Shown here: positions 7,412 to 14,555 of the stretch, piece after piece
Numbering within the stretch: the stretch's first letter is position 1
Layout of the letters: each line of letters starts with the position of its first letter
NCBI GenBank assembly: GCA_023426005.1
Contig: JAFABO010000130.1
Coordinates: forward strand, 1-21,129
DNA length: 21,129 nucleotides
Source of the DNA: Bacillota bacterium
Lineage (GTDB): Bacteria > Bacillota > Clostridia > Acetivibrionales > DSM-1351
Reading direction: 5' to 3'
Made by a program: the position numbers and the translations under genes
Notes under the pieces: generated by a model
What the model saw: only the letters and a program-made list of their open reading frames with translations
Told to the model about the DNA's origin: nothing
Databases searched by the model: none

Positions 7412-8119
7412 CTAAATTCCCTGAAATTCGCTTACAAAAAAAGTATTGTCCTCAATCCTGCAGATGATTACCCTCTGTCCCTGCCTTACGGCTCTGTCAT
7501 CAACATGTCTGGCAGGTCCGGTACATTTTAAGGAATTGACAGTATACTGAATAGTGCCAAAGCCTTTTTCCAGAATATCAGTGGTAACTTCGGCCTGTAT
7601 TCCTATCAACTGTTCCCTCGATACGTTAGAGGTATTTTCGCTTTTGTAGACAGGCTTTACAACAAAGTTATAAAGGATGGCCGAGACAAATATGGCCGAT
7701 ATCAGGGCTGCGGCAAAAACAATTGCCGAACCCCAGCTGAAAAGCTTGGCTCCCATTATTCCAAATCCGCCGAAAACCGTAAGGAAGGATACAGCCACCA
7801 AAGGGTTAATCAATACCGAAACCCAGGACAATATGCTATGGGATCCTCCTGTGTTTTCCAGTGCACCATGATCTCCATGCACATCACTGCTGTGGTGTCC
7901 CAGGCTGTGATCTGCTTGCCCTATGCTGCCGGCATCCGAATGGATATGTCCGATTTCGGCATGGCCTATATCCACATGACCGTGATGTCCGAAATGTCCG
8001 TCTATGCCGGAGCCCACATCCCCTCCTCCATGAAAGACACCTGATATACCGCTGAGCACCAGAGATATAAAGGTATAAAAAACTCCTACCAAAAATACCA
8101 CTATATAAAAGTAATACAT
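7412..8119 (-). CDS. yuaF: NfeD/YuaF-like flotillin partner with His-rich loop
   Basis: A 235-aa membrane protein of the short NfeD type that pairs with flotillin. One membrane segment (about residues 1-28) leads into a loop of about 60 residues containing some 14 histidines (repeats of GH, GHHGH, GHIH). Two further membrane segments follow (near 100-155), then a C-terminal beta-barrel (OB-fold-like) domain starting around QLIGIQAEVTTDI. The His-rich loop is not part of the usual YuaF description and looks metal-binding (inference). The start at 8119 is preferred over the ATG at 8164: the predicted transcript start is at about 8164, which would leave the upstream ATG without a leader, and GGGGGTG sits 8 nt before 8119. 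It is the first gene of a yuaF-floT operon. Confidence 0.85.
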   Translation of the reverse strand: MYYFYIVVFLVGVFYTFISLVLSGISGVFHGGGDVGSGIDGHFGHHGHVDIGHAEIGHIHSDAGSIGQADHSLGHHSSDVHGDHGALENTGGSHSILSWVSVLINPLVAVSFLTVFGGFGIMGAKLFSWGSAIVFAAALISAIFVSAILYNFVVKPVYKSENTSNVSREQLIGIQAEVTTDILEKGFGTIQYTVNSLKCTGPARHVDDRAVRQGQRVIICRIEDNTFFVSEFQGI

Positions 8120-8170
8120 CCCGCCTTCACCCCCATCATTTACCAACTCTGTCTCTGAATTCATTGATTT

Positions 8171-8199
8171 AATTATAACTGAATCACTTACTTTTCACA
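8171..8199 (-). promoter_or_regulatory. Promoter of the yuaF-floT operon
   Basis: On the - strand TTGTGA (8194-8199) is followed after 17 bp by a perfect TATAAT (8171-8176). The predicted start is near 8164, giving a leader of about 45 nt to the ATG at 8119. Confidence 0.55.
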
Positions 8200-8208
8200 A
8201 ATAGTAAT

Positions 8209-8460
8209 ATGAACTTATTTGGAATGATCTTAACTGTTTTAAGCATTTGCATTTGCTTTGTGCCCGGGTGCAGTTCAAAGCTTTTATTTAATATTGTTAT
8301 TGCGGTTTCTCTCTCTTTTGCATTATTGCCGGGATTAAGATATGCGCTTGGATTTATAAACGGTATTTCACCTTATTTCAAAAAAGGCATTAACAAAGTA
8401 GTTAATGCCCCTTTTAAGTATTTATCGTTTAAATCATTTTTCCGATCAGCTTATTTCTGA
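8209..8460 (+). CDS. Doubtful small hydrophobic ORF
   Basis: An 83-codon ORF with two hydrophobic stretches (about residues 3-19 and 25-50) and a basic C-terminus. Codon choice is not unlike the neighbours. Against it: no SD precedes the ATG, its last 32 bases overlap the opposing gene at 8429-8680, and it contains that gene's terminator hairpin. It may be a chance ORF; I recognise no family. Confidence 0.25.
   Translation: MNLFGMILTVLSICICFVPGCSSKLLFNIVIAVSLSFALLPGLRYALGFINGISPYFKKGINKVVNAPFKYLSFKSFFRSAYF
8380..8411 (-). terminator. Terminator of the 83-aa protein gene
   Basis: On the - strand a perfect 9-bp stem (GGCATTAAC / GTTAATGCC, 6-nt loop) is followed directly by TTTTTT. It lies about 20 nt beyond the stop at 8429. 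Confidence 0.8.
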
Positions 8461-8680
8461 TAATTTTTTCAGACTTTGCCCTGTTATTTTTACTCAGTGT
8501 CTGTGCAGCTAAATCAAATGCTTTATTTATGATTGCATCACTCATTTGAAACTCTTTAGCTGCAAGTTCCATAACAATTTTGTCATGTTTGGGACTGTAG
8601 AGTCCGTTTTTCTTTTCCAGCTTTTCATATTGCTGCTGGCAAAATTCATATATTTCCAAACATTTTTTAGAATCCAACAA
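8429..8680 (-). CDS. Small cytoplasmic protein of unknown function
   Basis: An 83-aa, mostly helical, charged protein with no membrane segment or signal peptide. It starts with TTG: AAAGGAG at 8691-8697 is 10 nt upstream of the TTG at 8680, and no better start is near (a second TTG follows at 8677). It has a clear terminator, which supports it as a real gene. An extended -10 (TGGTATAAA, 8704-8712) lies immediately before the SD, implying a very short leader. I recognise no named family. Confidence 0.7.
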   Translation of the reverse strand: MLDSKKCLEIYEFCQQQYEKLEKKNGLYSPKHDKIVMELAAKEFQMSDAIINKAFDLAAQTLSKNNRAKSEKIIRNKLIGKMI

Positions 8681-8836
8681 AGCTACACACTCCTTTCAAT
8701 AATTTTATACCACCATTTCCCGCTTCATAAACATTATACTTTAAAATTATTAATAAATTGTGTAAATTATATGAAGATTATATTACTTTTCATGCAAATT
8801 ATTTAAAAAGTTATTAATCGTTAACTCAAAAACAAC

Positions 8837-8879
8837 CCAATAGCGCCATATTGGAATTATATATTTGAATGTTTTTAAT
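8837..8879 (+). promoter_or_regulatory. Possible promoter and dyad before the 70-aa gene
   Basis: The 253-bp gap at 8681-8933 is AT-rich and contains no gene I can support. It holds a dyad CCAATA-6-TATTGG (8837-8854) whose right half overlaps TTGGAA (8851-8856). TTTAAT follows after 17 bp (8874-8879). These could form a weak sigma-A promoter with an operator over its -35. A sigma-G-like reading (TGAATG at 8865-8870, CATATTT further on) is equally weak. Confidence 0.3.
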
Positions 8880-8933
8880 AAAAATTACACATATTTATAT
8901 TGGCTGAAGTAAATTTTTGAAAGGATTGATATA

Positions 8934-9146
8934 ATGCAAAATCATAAAAAGCAGGACAATATATCGGTTAATATAATCAGTGAGCAGAATGAGGTAAAAC
9001 CGGCGGCCCAAAAACCAGCCGGCAATGCCGGAAAGGATCCCTTTTGTGTCTATGACCATAAGAGACATGCTGTGGGTTCAATAATTGTCAACGAAGACGG
9101 TACCCAGTCAGTATGCTGCGAGGACGGTTCCTGGAGAAACAAATAA
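8934..9146 (+). CDS. Small Cys-containing protein of unknown function
   Basis: A 70-aa soluble protein. Residues 1-33 are polar and low in complexity (Asn, Gln, Lys, Ala, Pro). Residues 34-70 form a compact conserved-looking domain with the pattern FCVYDHKRHAVGS, then IVNEDGTQSVCCEDGSW, which has three cysteines (38, 61, 62), an NEDG turn and a terminal Trp. This suggests a small beta domain, perhaps with metal or disulphide stabilisation. AAAGGA lies 8 nt before the ATG. It has no signal peptide and I do not know a named family. It stands alone between two - strand genes and is followed by the possible structured RNA. Confidence 0.7.
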   Translation: MQNHKKQDNISVNIISEQNEVKPAAQKPAGNAGKDPFCVYDHKRHAVGSIIVNEDGTQSVCCEDGSWRNK

Positions 9147-9190
9147 CCAATACGCAAATACTTCAAGTGATACTGAATAGTAACAATAAT

Positions 9191-9298
9191 AAGAACTACA
9201 AGTGTTTTGGCTGCTGCAGAACACCCGGACATCCTGTAATGGGCCGCTGCTCCAAACGGCACTTGCCGGTTTGCCAGTTAAAACATTTGTAGTCCCTT
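9191..9298 (+). ncRNA. Candidate structured RNA (three-way junction) or 3' UTR
   Basis: A long closing helix of 19 pairs joins 9195-9213 to 9275-9293. It needs three G.U pairs in + strand RNA; these would be A.C mismatches on the - strand, so the fold favours + transcription. An extra AAG/CTT pair set lies outside it. Inside are two smaller hairpins: GCAG...CTGC with CCC...GGG (9216-9250) and AAACGGC...GCCGGTTT (about 9254-9272). No T run follows, so it is not a simple terminator. It does not match any riboswitch or small RNA class I know. It lies 45 nt after the 70-aa gene and could be part of that transcript. Confidence 0.35.
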
Positions 9299-9330
9299 AA
9301 AAATTCAGGTGTGTCCTTTAACGGAGCTTC

Positions 9331-9834
9331 TCATTTGCTGTCCAGCTTCCAATCACAGGCTTCCTCAATGGCAGCGGCCAGCTTCTCCAGACCGGAAGCA
9401 TCCTCCGCATCAAATCTTCCTATTAGAGGACTGTCTATATCCAGAACCCCGACTACCTCACCCTTGCATCTCAAAGGAATAACTATTTCAGAATTTGAGG
9501 CAGAGTCGCAGGCTATATGCCCGGGAAACCGGTGCACATCCTCAACCAGCCGGGTCTTGTTTTCCAATGCCGCAGTTCCGCATACGCCCTTTCCCATTGC
9601 GATATGGACACAGGCCACTTTTCCCTGAAACGGGCCCAATATTAACTCATCATTTTTCATAAGGTAAAACCCCACCCAGTTGATATTGTCCAGGACCTCA
9701 TTAAGAAGTGCCGACGCATTTGCCAGATTGGCAGTCGCATCCTGCTCGCCTTCAAGCAACGCTTTCATCTGGGAGAGCAGCAATTTATACATTTCAGCCT
9801 TTTCTTCCGGATATGATGCATTAATATCTTTCAT
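9331..9834 (-). CDS. msrC: Free methionine-(R)-sulfoxide reductase (GAF domain)
   Basis: A 167-aa single-GAF-domain enzyme that reduces free methionine-R-sulfoxide in the cytoplasm, protecting against oxidation. Family signatures are INWVGFY (51-57), GPFQGK (67-72) and the three catalytic/resolving cysteines Cys75 (ACVHI), Cys85 (GVCGT) and Cys109 (HIACDSASNSEIV). The length matches the family. The ATG at 9834 is chosen because AAGAGGA at 9843-9849 gives about 8-nt spacing and the family N-terminus begins there; an upstream ATG at 9900 lies deep in the preceding gene. The gene overlaps the upstream small membrane protein gene by 14 bp, which suggests translational coupling. Confidence 0.92.
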   Translation of the reverse strand: MKDINASYPEEKAEMYKLLLSQMKALLEGEQDATANLANASALLNEVLDNINWVGFYLMKNDELILGPFQGKVACVHIAMGKGVCGTAALENKTRLVEDVHRFPGHIACDSASNSEIVIPLRCKGEVVGVLDIDSPLIGRFDAEDASGLEKLAAAIEEACDWKLDSK

Positions 9835-10099
9835 GCTGTGAATTCCTCTTTTGATTGAGGCTTTCATCAGTTTCAGCCTCCTGTGTGTTTTTCCTGTCAT
9901 TTTGCGTATTAAAAATATTTTCCGAGTTTATGAATTTCTCAAGTTCCAGGCTGTTCTTAAGTCTCAAGGCTTCGGCCTTCAGTTCGGTCTCAGCCTTTAG
10001 CTGCTGCCTTTTCAACAAATAATCCTTAACCTCATGGAACAATCTTGGGCCGAATATAAGCACCAACGCAATTATAGGAATAAGAAAATTTCTATCCAT
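9821..10099 (-). CDS. Small membrane protein upstream of msrC
   Basis: A 92-aa protein with one membrane segment (about residues 4-20) followed by a polar, Lys/Glu/Leu-rich helix (about 25-60) and an unstructured Asn/Gln/Arg-rich tail. This is a bitopic protein with its tail probably in the cytoplasm. GGAGG is 11 nt before the ATG. It overlaps the start of msrC, so the two genes form an operon. I recognise no family. Whether its function relates to methionine repair is unknown; the coupling may only be positional. Confidence 0.75.
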   Translation of the reverse strand: MDRNFLIPIIALVLIFGPRLFHEVKDYLLKRQQLKAETELKAEALRLKNSLELEKFINSENIFNTQNDRKNTQEAETDESLNQKRNSQHERY

Positions 10100-10162
10100 A
10101 TACGATAAATCCTCCGCATATCCACATTACATACAAATCTTATCTGCCAAACAATACTATTA

Positions 10163-10187
10163 ATTATAGCACATATAATATGTACAT
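10163..10187 (-). promoter_or_regulatory. Possible promoter and dyad for the small membrane protein-msrC operon
   Basis: On the - strand an extended -10 TGCTATAAT (hexamer at 10163-10168) is directly preceded by a dyad ACATAT-N-ATATGT (10171-10183) and an overlapping ATGTACAT (10180-10187). The -35 is poor. The dyad could be an operator; this is weak evidence. Confidence 0.3.
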
Positions 10188-10239
10188 AACCAGCGGATTT
10201 TAGCAATAACTTATATGGAAATAAAGCTTTCAGGATGTT

Positions 10240-10992
10240 TTATATAAACTCCCTGATTTGATTTCCGATATTTCCTGATATAAGTCCTCCGTGGTAGCAG
10301 ACCACTCTTTCAATATCATAGTTCAATAAAGTCTCAAGTGATTTTCTTGCCTGAACCATATCATACGTATGTACCGGATTTGGCCCTGCCAGCCTTCCGT
10401 CGCTGACATTCAGTGCATCACCTGCAATAAGGGTTTTGTATTTTTCAAGATATATGCTGATATGCCCGGGAGTATGTCCTGTGGTATGGATAATCTTCAG
10501 ACCGCCGCAGCAAGGCAGTTCCTCTCCGTGGCTTAGGATATCTGTCACTTTTGGCTTATTGCCTGAAAACATATCATTATATTCTTTTCTCTTATCAGGA
10601 GTCAATTCAGCCAGTTCCCGTTTCTTTTTCTCCAGCATTTCCGCTGTAAATTTAATGGGCATCTTTTCAGCCTGGATATACGGCTTTTCGAGTTCATGGG
10701 AAAACACCTGTACTTTACCCTGTTCCCTGCCGGCGTTATCCACTGTCTTAACAATTTGTGCCAGGCTCCCGATATGATCCATATCCTGATGTGTAATAAT
10801 TATCTTAGTGAGCTTTTCAGGCTGGACTCCCTCCCTTTTTATGAGCTCTATTATGCTTTGAGTCTGACCCGGCAGCCCTGCATCAATCAATACAAGCTCC
10901 CTTTCATCCCACAGTAATACCGGATAAATAAATCCCATATTGGGAACATTAGCTTCCAGTTCAAGCACGGCAAATCCTTCTTCAACTTTCAT
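10240..10992 (-). CDS. MBL-fold metallo-hydrolase
   Basis: A 250-aa soluble metallo-beta-lactamase-fold hydrolase. Metal-binding motifs are in order: ITHQDMDHIG (His68, Asp70, Asp72, His73), HTPGH (His177), GDAL (Asp192) and CYHGG (His234). The first motif is HxDxDH where most members have HxHxDH. Bacillus relatives of the YflN/YobT kind share this variant (recollection), so the enzyme is probably functional. The substrate cannot be read from the sequence. It follows padR by 35 bp and is probably co-transcribed and controlled by PadR. The SD lies 21 nt from the ATG with a small hairpin in between (separate entry). An in-frame TAA in the hairpin loop rules out an upstream start. Confidence 0.9.
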   Translation of the reverse strand: MKVEEGFAVLELEANVPNMGFIYPVLLWDERELVLIDAGLPGQTQSIIELIKREGVQPEKLTKIIITHQDMDHIGSLAQIVKTVDNAGREQGKVQVFSHELEKPYIQAEKMPIKFTAEMLEKKKRELAELTPDKRKEYNDMFSGNKPKVTDILSHGEELPCCGGLKIIHTTGHTPGHISIYLEKYKTLIAGDALNVSDGRLAGPNPVHTYDMVQARKSLETLLNYDIERVVCYHGGLISGNIGNQIREFI

Positions 10993-11021
10993 AATAAACG
11001 AGGCTTAGCCTCTTCACCTCC
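10993..11021 (-). promoter_or_regulatory. SD separated from its start codon by a hairpin
   Basis: On the - strand GGAGGTGA (11014-11021) is followed by a perfect dyad GAGGC-TAA-GCCTC (11000-11012), then GTTTATT and the ATG at 10992. The linear spacing is 21 nt, too long. If the 13-nt hairpin forms, the effective spacing is 8 nt, which is ideal. Confidence 0.55.
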
Positions 11022-11027
11022 ATACTT

Positions 11028-11585
11028 TTATTTATTGGCCTTATGATAATCCATCAAAAAAGCTTTTGTTTCATCTAACCCTTTAAGAGACGCCTCAAGA
11101 GAGGTTATCCCGTATCTTAAAGCTGCCAGCCAGAACGGATACTGCGGCTTTTTCCTGGCATCTTCACTGCCCGCATAATAGGAATGAATCTGGTTCAGCT
11201 GTTTGTACTTAAGCTCGTTCCTTACCTTTGCCTGCTCAAGCATTGCCAGGATATCTTCAAGCTCCATCCTGTTGCCAAAGGATAATTTTAAAAGCAGTTC
11301 CGATCTCTCGGGCTGGTATTCCACCGGTTCGACCAGCCAGGCTTTTAAAATGGCCGCCCCTTTATCTGTGATATGGTAGCTTTTCTTTCTCACAGCTTCA
11401 CCGGGGGAATCTCTTTCAATAAGTCCCGAACTTTCCAGCCGCGATAATACAGGATAGAGATGTCCAAAATTTTCATTCCAAAAGTAAGATATACTCTTGT
11501 CGCAGAATTTTTTGATATCATAGCCCGACATTGGCCCCAACAGGCTAAGTACTCCAAGCACGGCGTACATTGTCTTGTTTTTCAT
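11028..11585 (-). CDS. PadR family transcriptional regulator
   Basis: A 185-aa regulator with the PadR winged helix in residues 1-85 (AVLGVLSLLGPMSGYDIKKF, then the GHLYPVLSRLESSGLIE recognition region and wing YHITDKGAAIL). The C-terminal alpha-helical dimerisation domain spans about 95-180 (Vir_act_alpha_C type). PadR proteins repress genes for phenolic or antibiotic stress, and their ligands often bind the dimer interface. SD GGAGG is 5-6 nt before ATG. The promoter upstream holds two identical-arm operator boxes, so it probably represses itself and the downstream MBL hydrolase gene, with which it forms an operon (inference). Confidence 0.92.
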   Translation of the reverse strand: MKNKTMYAVLGVLSLLGPMSGYDIKKFCDKSISYFWNENFGHLYPVLSRLESSGLIERDSPGEAVRKKSYHITDKGAAILKAWLVEPVEYQPERSELLLKLSFGNRMELEDILAMLEQAKVRNELKYKQLNQIHSYYAGSEDARKKPQYPFWLAALRYGITSLEASLKGLDETKAFLMDYHKANK

Positions 11586-11600
11586 AAATCCTCCTTTCTA

Positions 11601-11650
11601 TATATCAGAGTGATATAATAAAAGTATATCACTCTGATATATAATGTCAA
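11601..11650 (-). promoter_or_regulatory. padR promoter with two operator boxes
   Basis: The - strand promoter is TTGACA (11645-11650), a 16-bp spacer and TATACT (11623-11628). Two 17-bp dyads of the form TATATCA-NNN-TGATATA lie at 11625-11641 (between -35 and -10) and 11601-11617 (over the predicted start site). Their centres are 24 bp apart. Because the centres are GAG and CTC, the two boxes also form one larger perfect inverted repeat with 19-bp arms (11599-11617 and 11625-11643). This is classic autorepression geometry. Confidence 0.7.
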
Positions 11651-11732
11651 TAATATTAATTAGAAAATATTAAAGACAAATGATAATAGTACGGGAGCAC
11701 AATTAAATATTTTATATGTATTTAAATTTGTG

Positions 11733-12356
11733 TCAGTTTTGTGATATGTCTTTATAATCAAACATTTTTTCCAGAACCGAATAAGCATTTTCATTTTTTG
11801 CTTTTGCCGTCTCATCCTTCTTGTATTCAACTCTGACAGCCAAATAATAATCTTTTTCGGGAAAGCCCAGATCAAGCAGAAATTTAATTTTTTCTGTGGG
11901 CAGAGCATATATATGCGTGTCGCTCTGTCCCTCCAATTTTGACATTACTTCCAGGTTATTGCCGATATCCAGTCCATGGCTTTTTGCCACATTATCCAAG
12001 GGTTCAAAAACTCCCTGCTCTTTATATATTTGCAGAGTATTCCTATCCACAAGCACGATTTGTGCGCCATCTGAGGAGAATTCCAGATCAACCCTGGGTC
12101 CCATCAGAGGCACAAAGCCCAGTGCCCTCTTATTGTCATTATTTACATCCTTGATAACTGTTTCAAAATATTTATTGATAGCTTCCTGTGTCTTCTCTTC
12201 GATTTCCCTTCCGTCGGTAACATATCCAATCTGAATATCAGGTTCTGTACCTCCGCTTGAAATTATAATAATTGCCACAGCAGTAACAAGAAGAAGTATA
12301 CCTACTATTACATAATTCCTGTAATAATACCAAAAATTCGAAAGCTTGCTTGCCAT
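11733..12356 (-). CDS. Membrane-anchored extracytoplasmic protein of unknown function
   Basis: A 207-aa protein with a short N-terminus (KLSNFWYYYRNY), one membrane segment (about residues 14-34) and a soluble extracytoplasmic domain. The domain begins IQIGYVTDGREI and later has ALGFVPLMG and VFEPLDNVAKSHGLDIG. The pattern of a short beta strand followed by helices, with an LVDRNTLQIYKEQGVFEPLD stretch, is reminiscent of a truncated solute-binding-protein lobe (weak inference). SD GAGGAATAAG precedes the ATG. It stands alone behind its own promoter. No named family recognised. Confidence 0.75.
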   Translation of the reverse strand: MASKLSNFWYYYRNYVIVGILLLVTAVAIIIISSGGTEPDIQIGYVTDGREIEEKTQEAINKYFETVIKDVNNDNKRALGFVPLMGPRVDLEFSSDGAQIVLVDRNTLQIYKEQGVFEPLDNVAKSHGLDIGNNLEVMSKLEGQSDTHIYALPTEKIKFLLDLGFPEKDYYLAVRVEYKKDETAKAKNENAYSVLEKMFDYKDISQN

Positions 12357-12428
12357 TTTGCTTATTCCTCGCTTTTCATATAAATTATTTGACTGAAATA
12401 TTTACTTCCTCAATTTATCTCAATTTAC

Positions 12429-12459
12429 ATTATATAGGCTGGCAATACATCAATGTCAA
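12429..12459 (-). promoter_or_regulatory. Promoter of the membrane-anchored protein gene
   Basis: On the - strand a perfect TTGACA (12454-12459) is followed by TATATAAT (12429-12436), giving TATATA at 17 bp or TATAAT at 19 bp spacing. The predicted leader is about 70 nt. The rest of the 12357-12617 gap holds only this promoter and the next terminator. Confidence 0.5.
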
Positions 12460-12520
12460 TACTATTATTCAAAATTTTGAAAATCTTGTAACCATTTTCA
12501 GCAGCCTGAGTTTAATATCT

Positions 12521-12562
12521 TAAAATAAAAAGCCTTATCCTGCGCATCCGGCGGATAAAGCT
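12521..12562 (-). terminator. Terminator of the ABC exporter gene
   Basis: On the - strand the hairpin AGCTTTATCC...GGATAAGGCT is followed by a T-rich run (TTTTTATTTT). It lies about 56 nt beyond the stop at 12618. Confidence 0.75.
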
Positions 12563-12617
12563 GTATATTTGTTGAATCTCCAGTACTTTTAACATGTGTT
12601 TTAAGTCTATGGATTGT

Positions 12618-14345
12618 CTACATTAAACTCTGAATGTTGCAGAGATTTGCATAAACCCCGTTTAAATTCAAAAGCTCTTCATGCTGCCCTTCCTCTGCGA
12701 TTTTACCATTTTCCAGAACAATTATCTTGTCCGCCCTTTTTACCGTTGACAATCTGTGGGCAATGACAAAAAGAGTCCTGGTTCCGGCAATCTTGTCGAT
12801 AGCCTCCTGAATTTCTGTCTCCGTTTCGGTATCAACAGCGGAGGTGGCCTCGTCAAGGATAAGGATGGGTGAGTTTCTGAGCACCGAACGTGCAATAGAT
12901 ATTCTCTGCTTCTGGCCTCCGCTGAGACGTACGCCTCTCTCTCCGATAACGGTATCATATCTTTCCGGCAAAGACATAATGTATTCGTGGATACATGCAG
13001 TTTTGGCCGCCTCTTCTATTTGTTCCCTCGTTGCCCTGTTGCTGCCGTAGGCAATATTTTCAGCTATAGTGCCGTTAAACAGGAATACATCCTGCAATAC
13101 CATGCTCAGCTGATTTCTAAGGGATTCCAGGGTCATGTCCCTTATATCGATCCCATCCATTAATATTTCCCCGGAATTGGGATCGTAAAATCTGGCCATC
13201 AGAGCCGAGACTGTGGTTTTACCCACCCCTGTCGGCCCCACAAGTGCAATCATCTGACCGGCTCCTGCCTTGAAGCTGATATCCTCCAGCACCTGGATAT
13301 CGCCCTTATAGGAAAAACCGACATTCTTGAATTCCACCGCCCCCGACAACTTTCCAACTTTTTTGGCATGAGGTTTATCCTTTATATCAGGATCTGTATC
13401 CAGCACCTCAAAGACCCTTTCCGCTCCGGCCAGTGCCTGCTGCATGTCCTCAACAACCCTGGTCAGTGTTGAAATAGGTGCGTAAAACAGGTTCAGATAA
13501 AGCAGAAAAGCAACAACTTCGGATATGCTCAAATTTGTTTTTAAGGCAAGCAGCGGGCCTGCTATCAAAACAATAACAGTACCTATGGAAGAAATAAAGT
13601 TGACGGCAGGGTTTAGTATTCCCGAATAAAACAGTGCCTTTATCAAGGCTGTTGAATGCTCCTCGGACTTTCCCGAAACCTTCCCCAGCTCATATTCCTG
13701 TTTATTAAAAACCTGTATTTCCTTCATGCCGGAAAAGTTGTCCTGCAGTACAGCATTCAGTTCAGCTATTTTGGCCTGGCCAACCTTGAAATACTTCCTT
13801 ATTTTCCTCAGAATGATGGATAAAAATGCGATAAAGGGTATTGGGATACAGACCATCAGGGCCAGGAGCGGATTTATAAATACAAGTATGACCAACACTC
13901 CTACAAGTGTGATGATATTGGTAACAAGATCAGGTATTGCGTGTGCAATAAGATTTTCAAAGGTATTTATATCGTTTACCACCCTTGACATGAGCTGCCC
14001 GGTCTGTTTGTCATGATAGTAGCTCATGGAAAGTTTCTGGAAGTGGTCGTACAATACCCCTCGAAGACGAGCCACCAGACTCCATGAGGCCACATGTGCA
14101 AAGTAATTGTTCAGGAACTGGAACAACGCTCTCAATGCAAAACAGCCTAAAAGTGTAAGAGACAGAAATACTATGGTATTGATGGCTCCCCTGTAATCTC
14201 CCGTTTCCATTATGGCAATTATTTTTGAGGTTATGAACGGAGCCACCAGGTTTATACCCGAAATCATGAATAAAGCGATGGTAGATATCACAAGATAACC
14301 GGCCCAGGGTTTTGCAAGTTTAAATAATCTGATTATGTATTTCAT
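12618..14345 (-). CDS. ABC exporter half-transporter (permease-ATPase fusion)
   Basis: A 575-aa MsbA/LmrA-type protein: six membrane segments in residues 1-310, then a cytoplasmic ATPase. The ATPase shows Walker A GPTGVGKTT, Q-loop VLQDVFLF, signature LSGGQKQR, Walker B ILILDEATSAVD and the switch His in IAHRLSTV. Such proteins work as dimers and pump lipids, peptides or drugs outward; the substrate cannot be told from sequence. With no second half-transporter next to it, a homodimer is expected. SD GGAG is 6 nt before the ATG. It is preceded by a short doubtful ORF and the SLH gene on the same strand, and ends at a clear terminator. Confidence 0.93.
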   Translation of the reverse strand: MKYIIRLFKLAKPWAGYLVISTIALFMISGINLVAPFITSKIIAIMETGDYRGAINTIVFLSLTLLGCFALRALFQFLNNYFAHVASWSLVARLRGVLYDHFQKLSMSYYHDKQTGQLMSRVVNDINTFENLIAHAIPDLVTNIITLVGVLVILVFINPLLALMVCIPIPFIAFLSIILRKIRKYFKVGQAKIAELNAVLQDNFSGMKEIQVFNKQEYELGKVSGKSEEHSTALIKALFYSGILNPAVNFISSIGTVIVLIAGPLLALKTNLSISEVVAFLLYLNLFYAPISTLTRVVEDMQQALAGAERVFEVLDTDPDIKDKPHAKKVGKLSGAVEFKNVGFSYKGDIQVLEDISFKAGAGQMIALVGPTGVGKTTVSALMARFYDPNSGEILMDGIDIRDMTLESLRNQLSMVLQDVFLFNGTIAENIAYGSNRATREQIEEAAKTACIHEYIMSLPERYDTVIGERGVRLSGGQKQRISIARSVLRNSPILILDEATSAVDTETETEIQEAIDKIAGTRTLFVIAHRLSTVKRADKIIVLENGKIAEEGQHEELLNLNGVYANLCNIQSLM

Positions 14346-14388
14346 ACTTATCTCCGGATAATATTATTTTAGCCCAGAAATCTGGCTA

Positions 14389-14523
14389 TCAGATTATTAT
14401 ATCACCATCTTGCTCAAGAGTGTATGCCCGGTCGGAATCTTGCATCAAATCCGCTTTTTTGTCTCTGTACATAAGATCTGCCGACAGGATTATGACCAAC
14501 CCTGATACAGACAGTATAATCAC
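14389..14523 (-). CDS. Doubtful 44-codon membrane micro-ORF
   Basis: A GTG-started ORF between the SLH and ABC exporter genes. Its product would have an Ile/Val/Leu-rich membrane helix (residues 1-15), then an acidic-polar tail (ADLMYRDKKADLMQ). The amphipathic layout looks protein-like, but no SD precedes the GTG. An ATG 20 nt upstream is in another frame and reaches a stop after four codons, so a frameshifted small gene is possible. A small hairpin (14371-14387) follows. Confidence 0.25.
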   Translation of the reverse strand: MIILSVSGLVIILSADLMYRDKKADLMQDSDRAYTLEQDGDIII

Positions 14524-14555
14524 AGTATAGTCATTGTTCTATATTCCAACCTTTT

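Noticed and set aside
8146..8164. ATG at 8164 as the start of the YuaF-like protein
   Set aside because: No SD, and the predicted transcription start coincides with it. The ATG at 8119 has a plausible SD and fits the family N-terminus.
9113..9292. A 59-codon Cys-rich frame (CFGCC...RCS...VC) overlapping the end of the 70-aa gene
   Set aside because: No SD at the ATG, the first third lies inside another gene, and the Cys-rich part coincides with the candidate RNA stem. It is probably a by-product of the structure.
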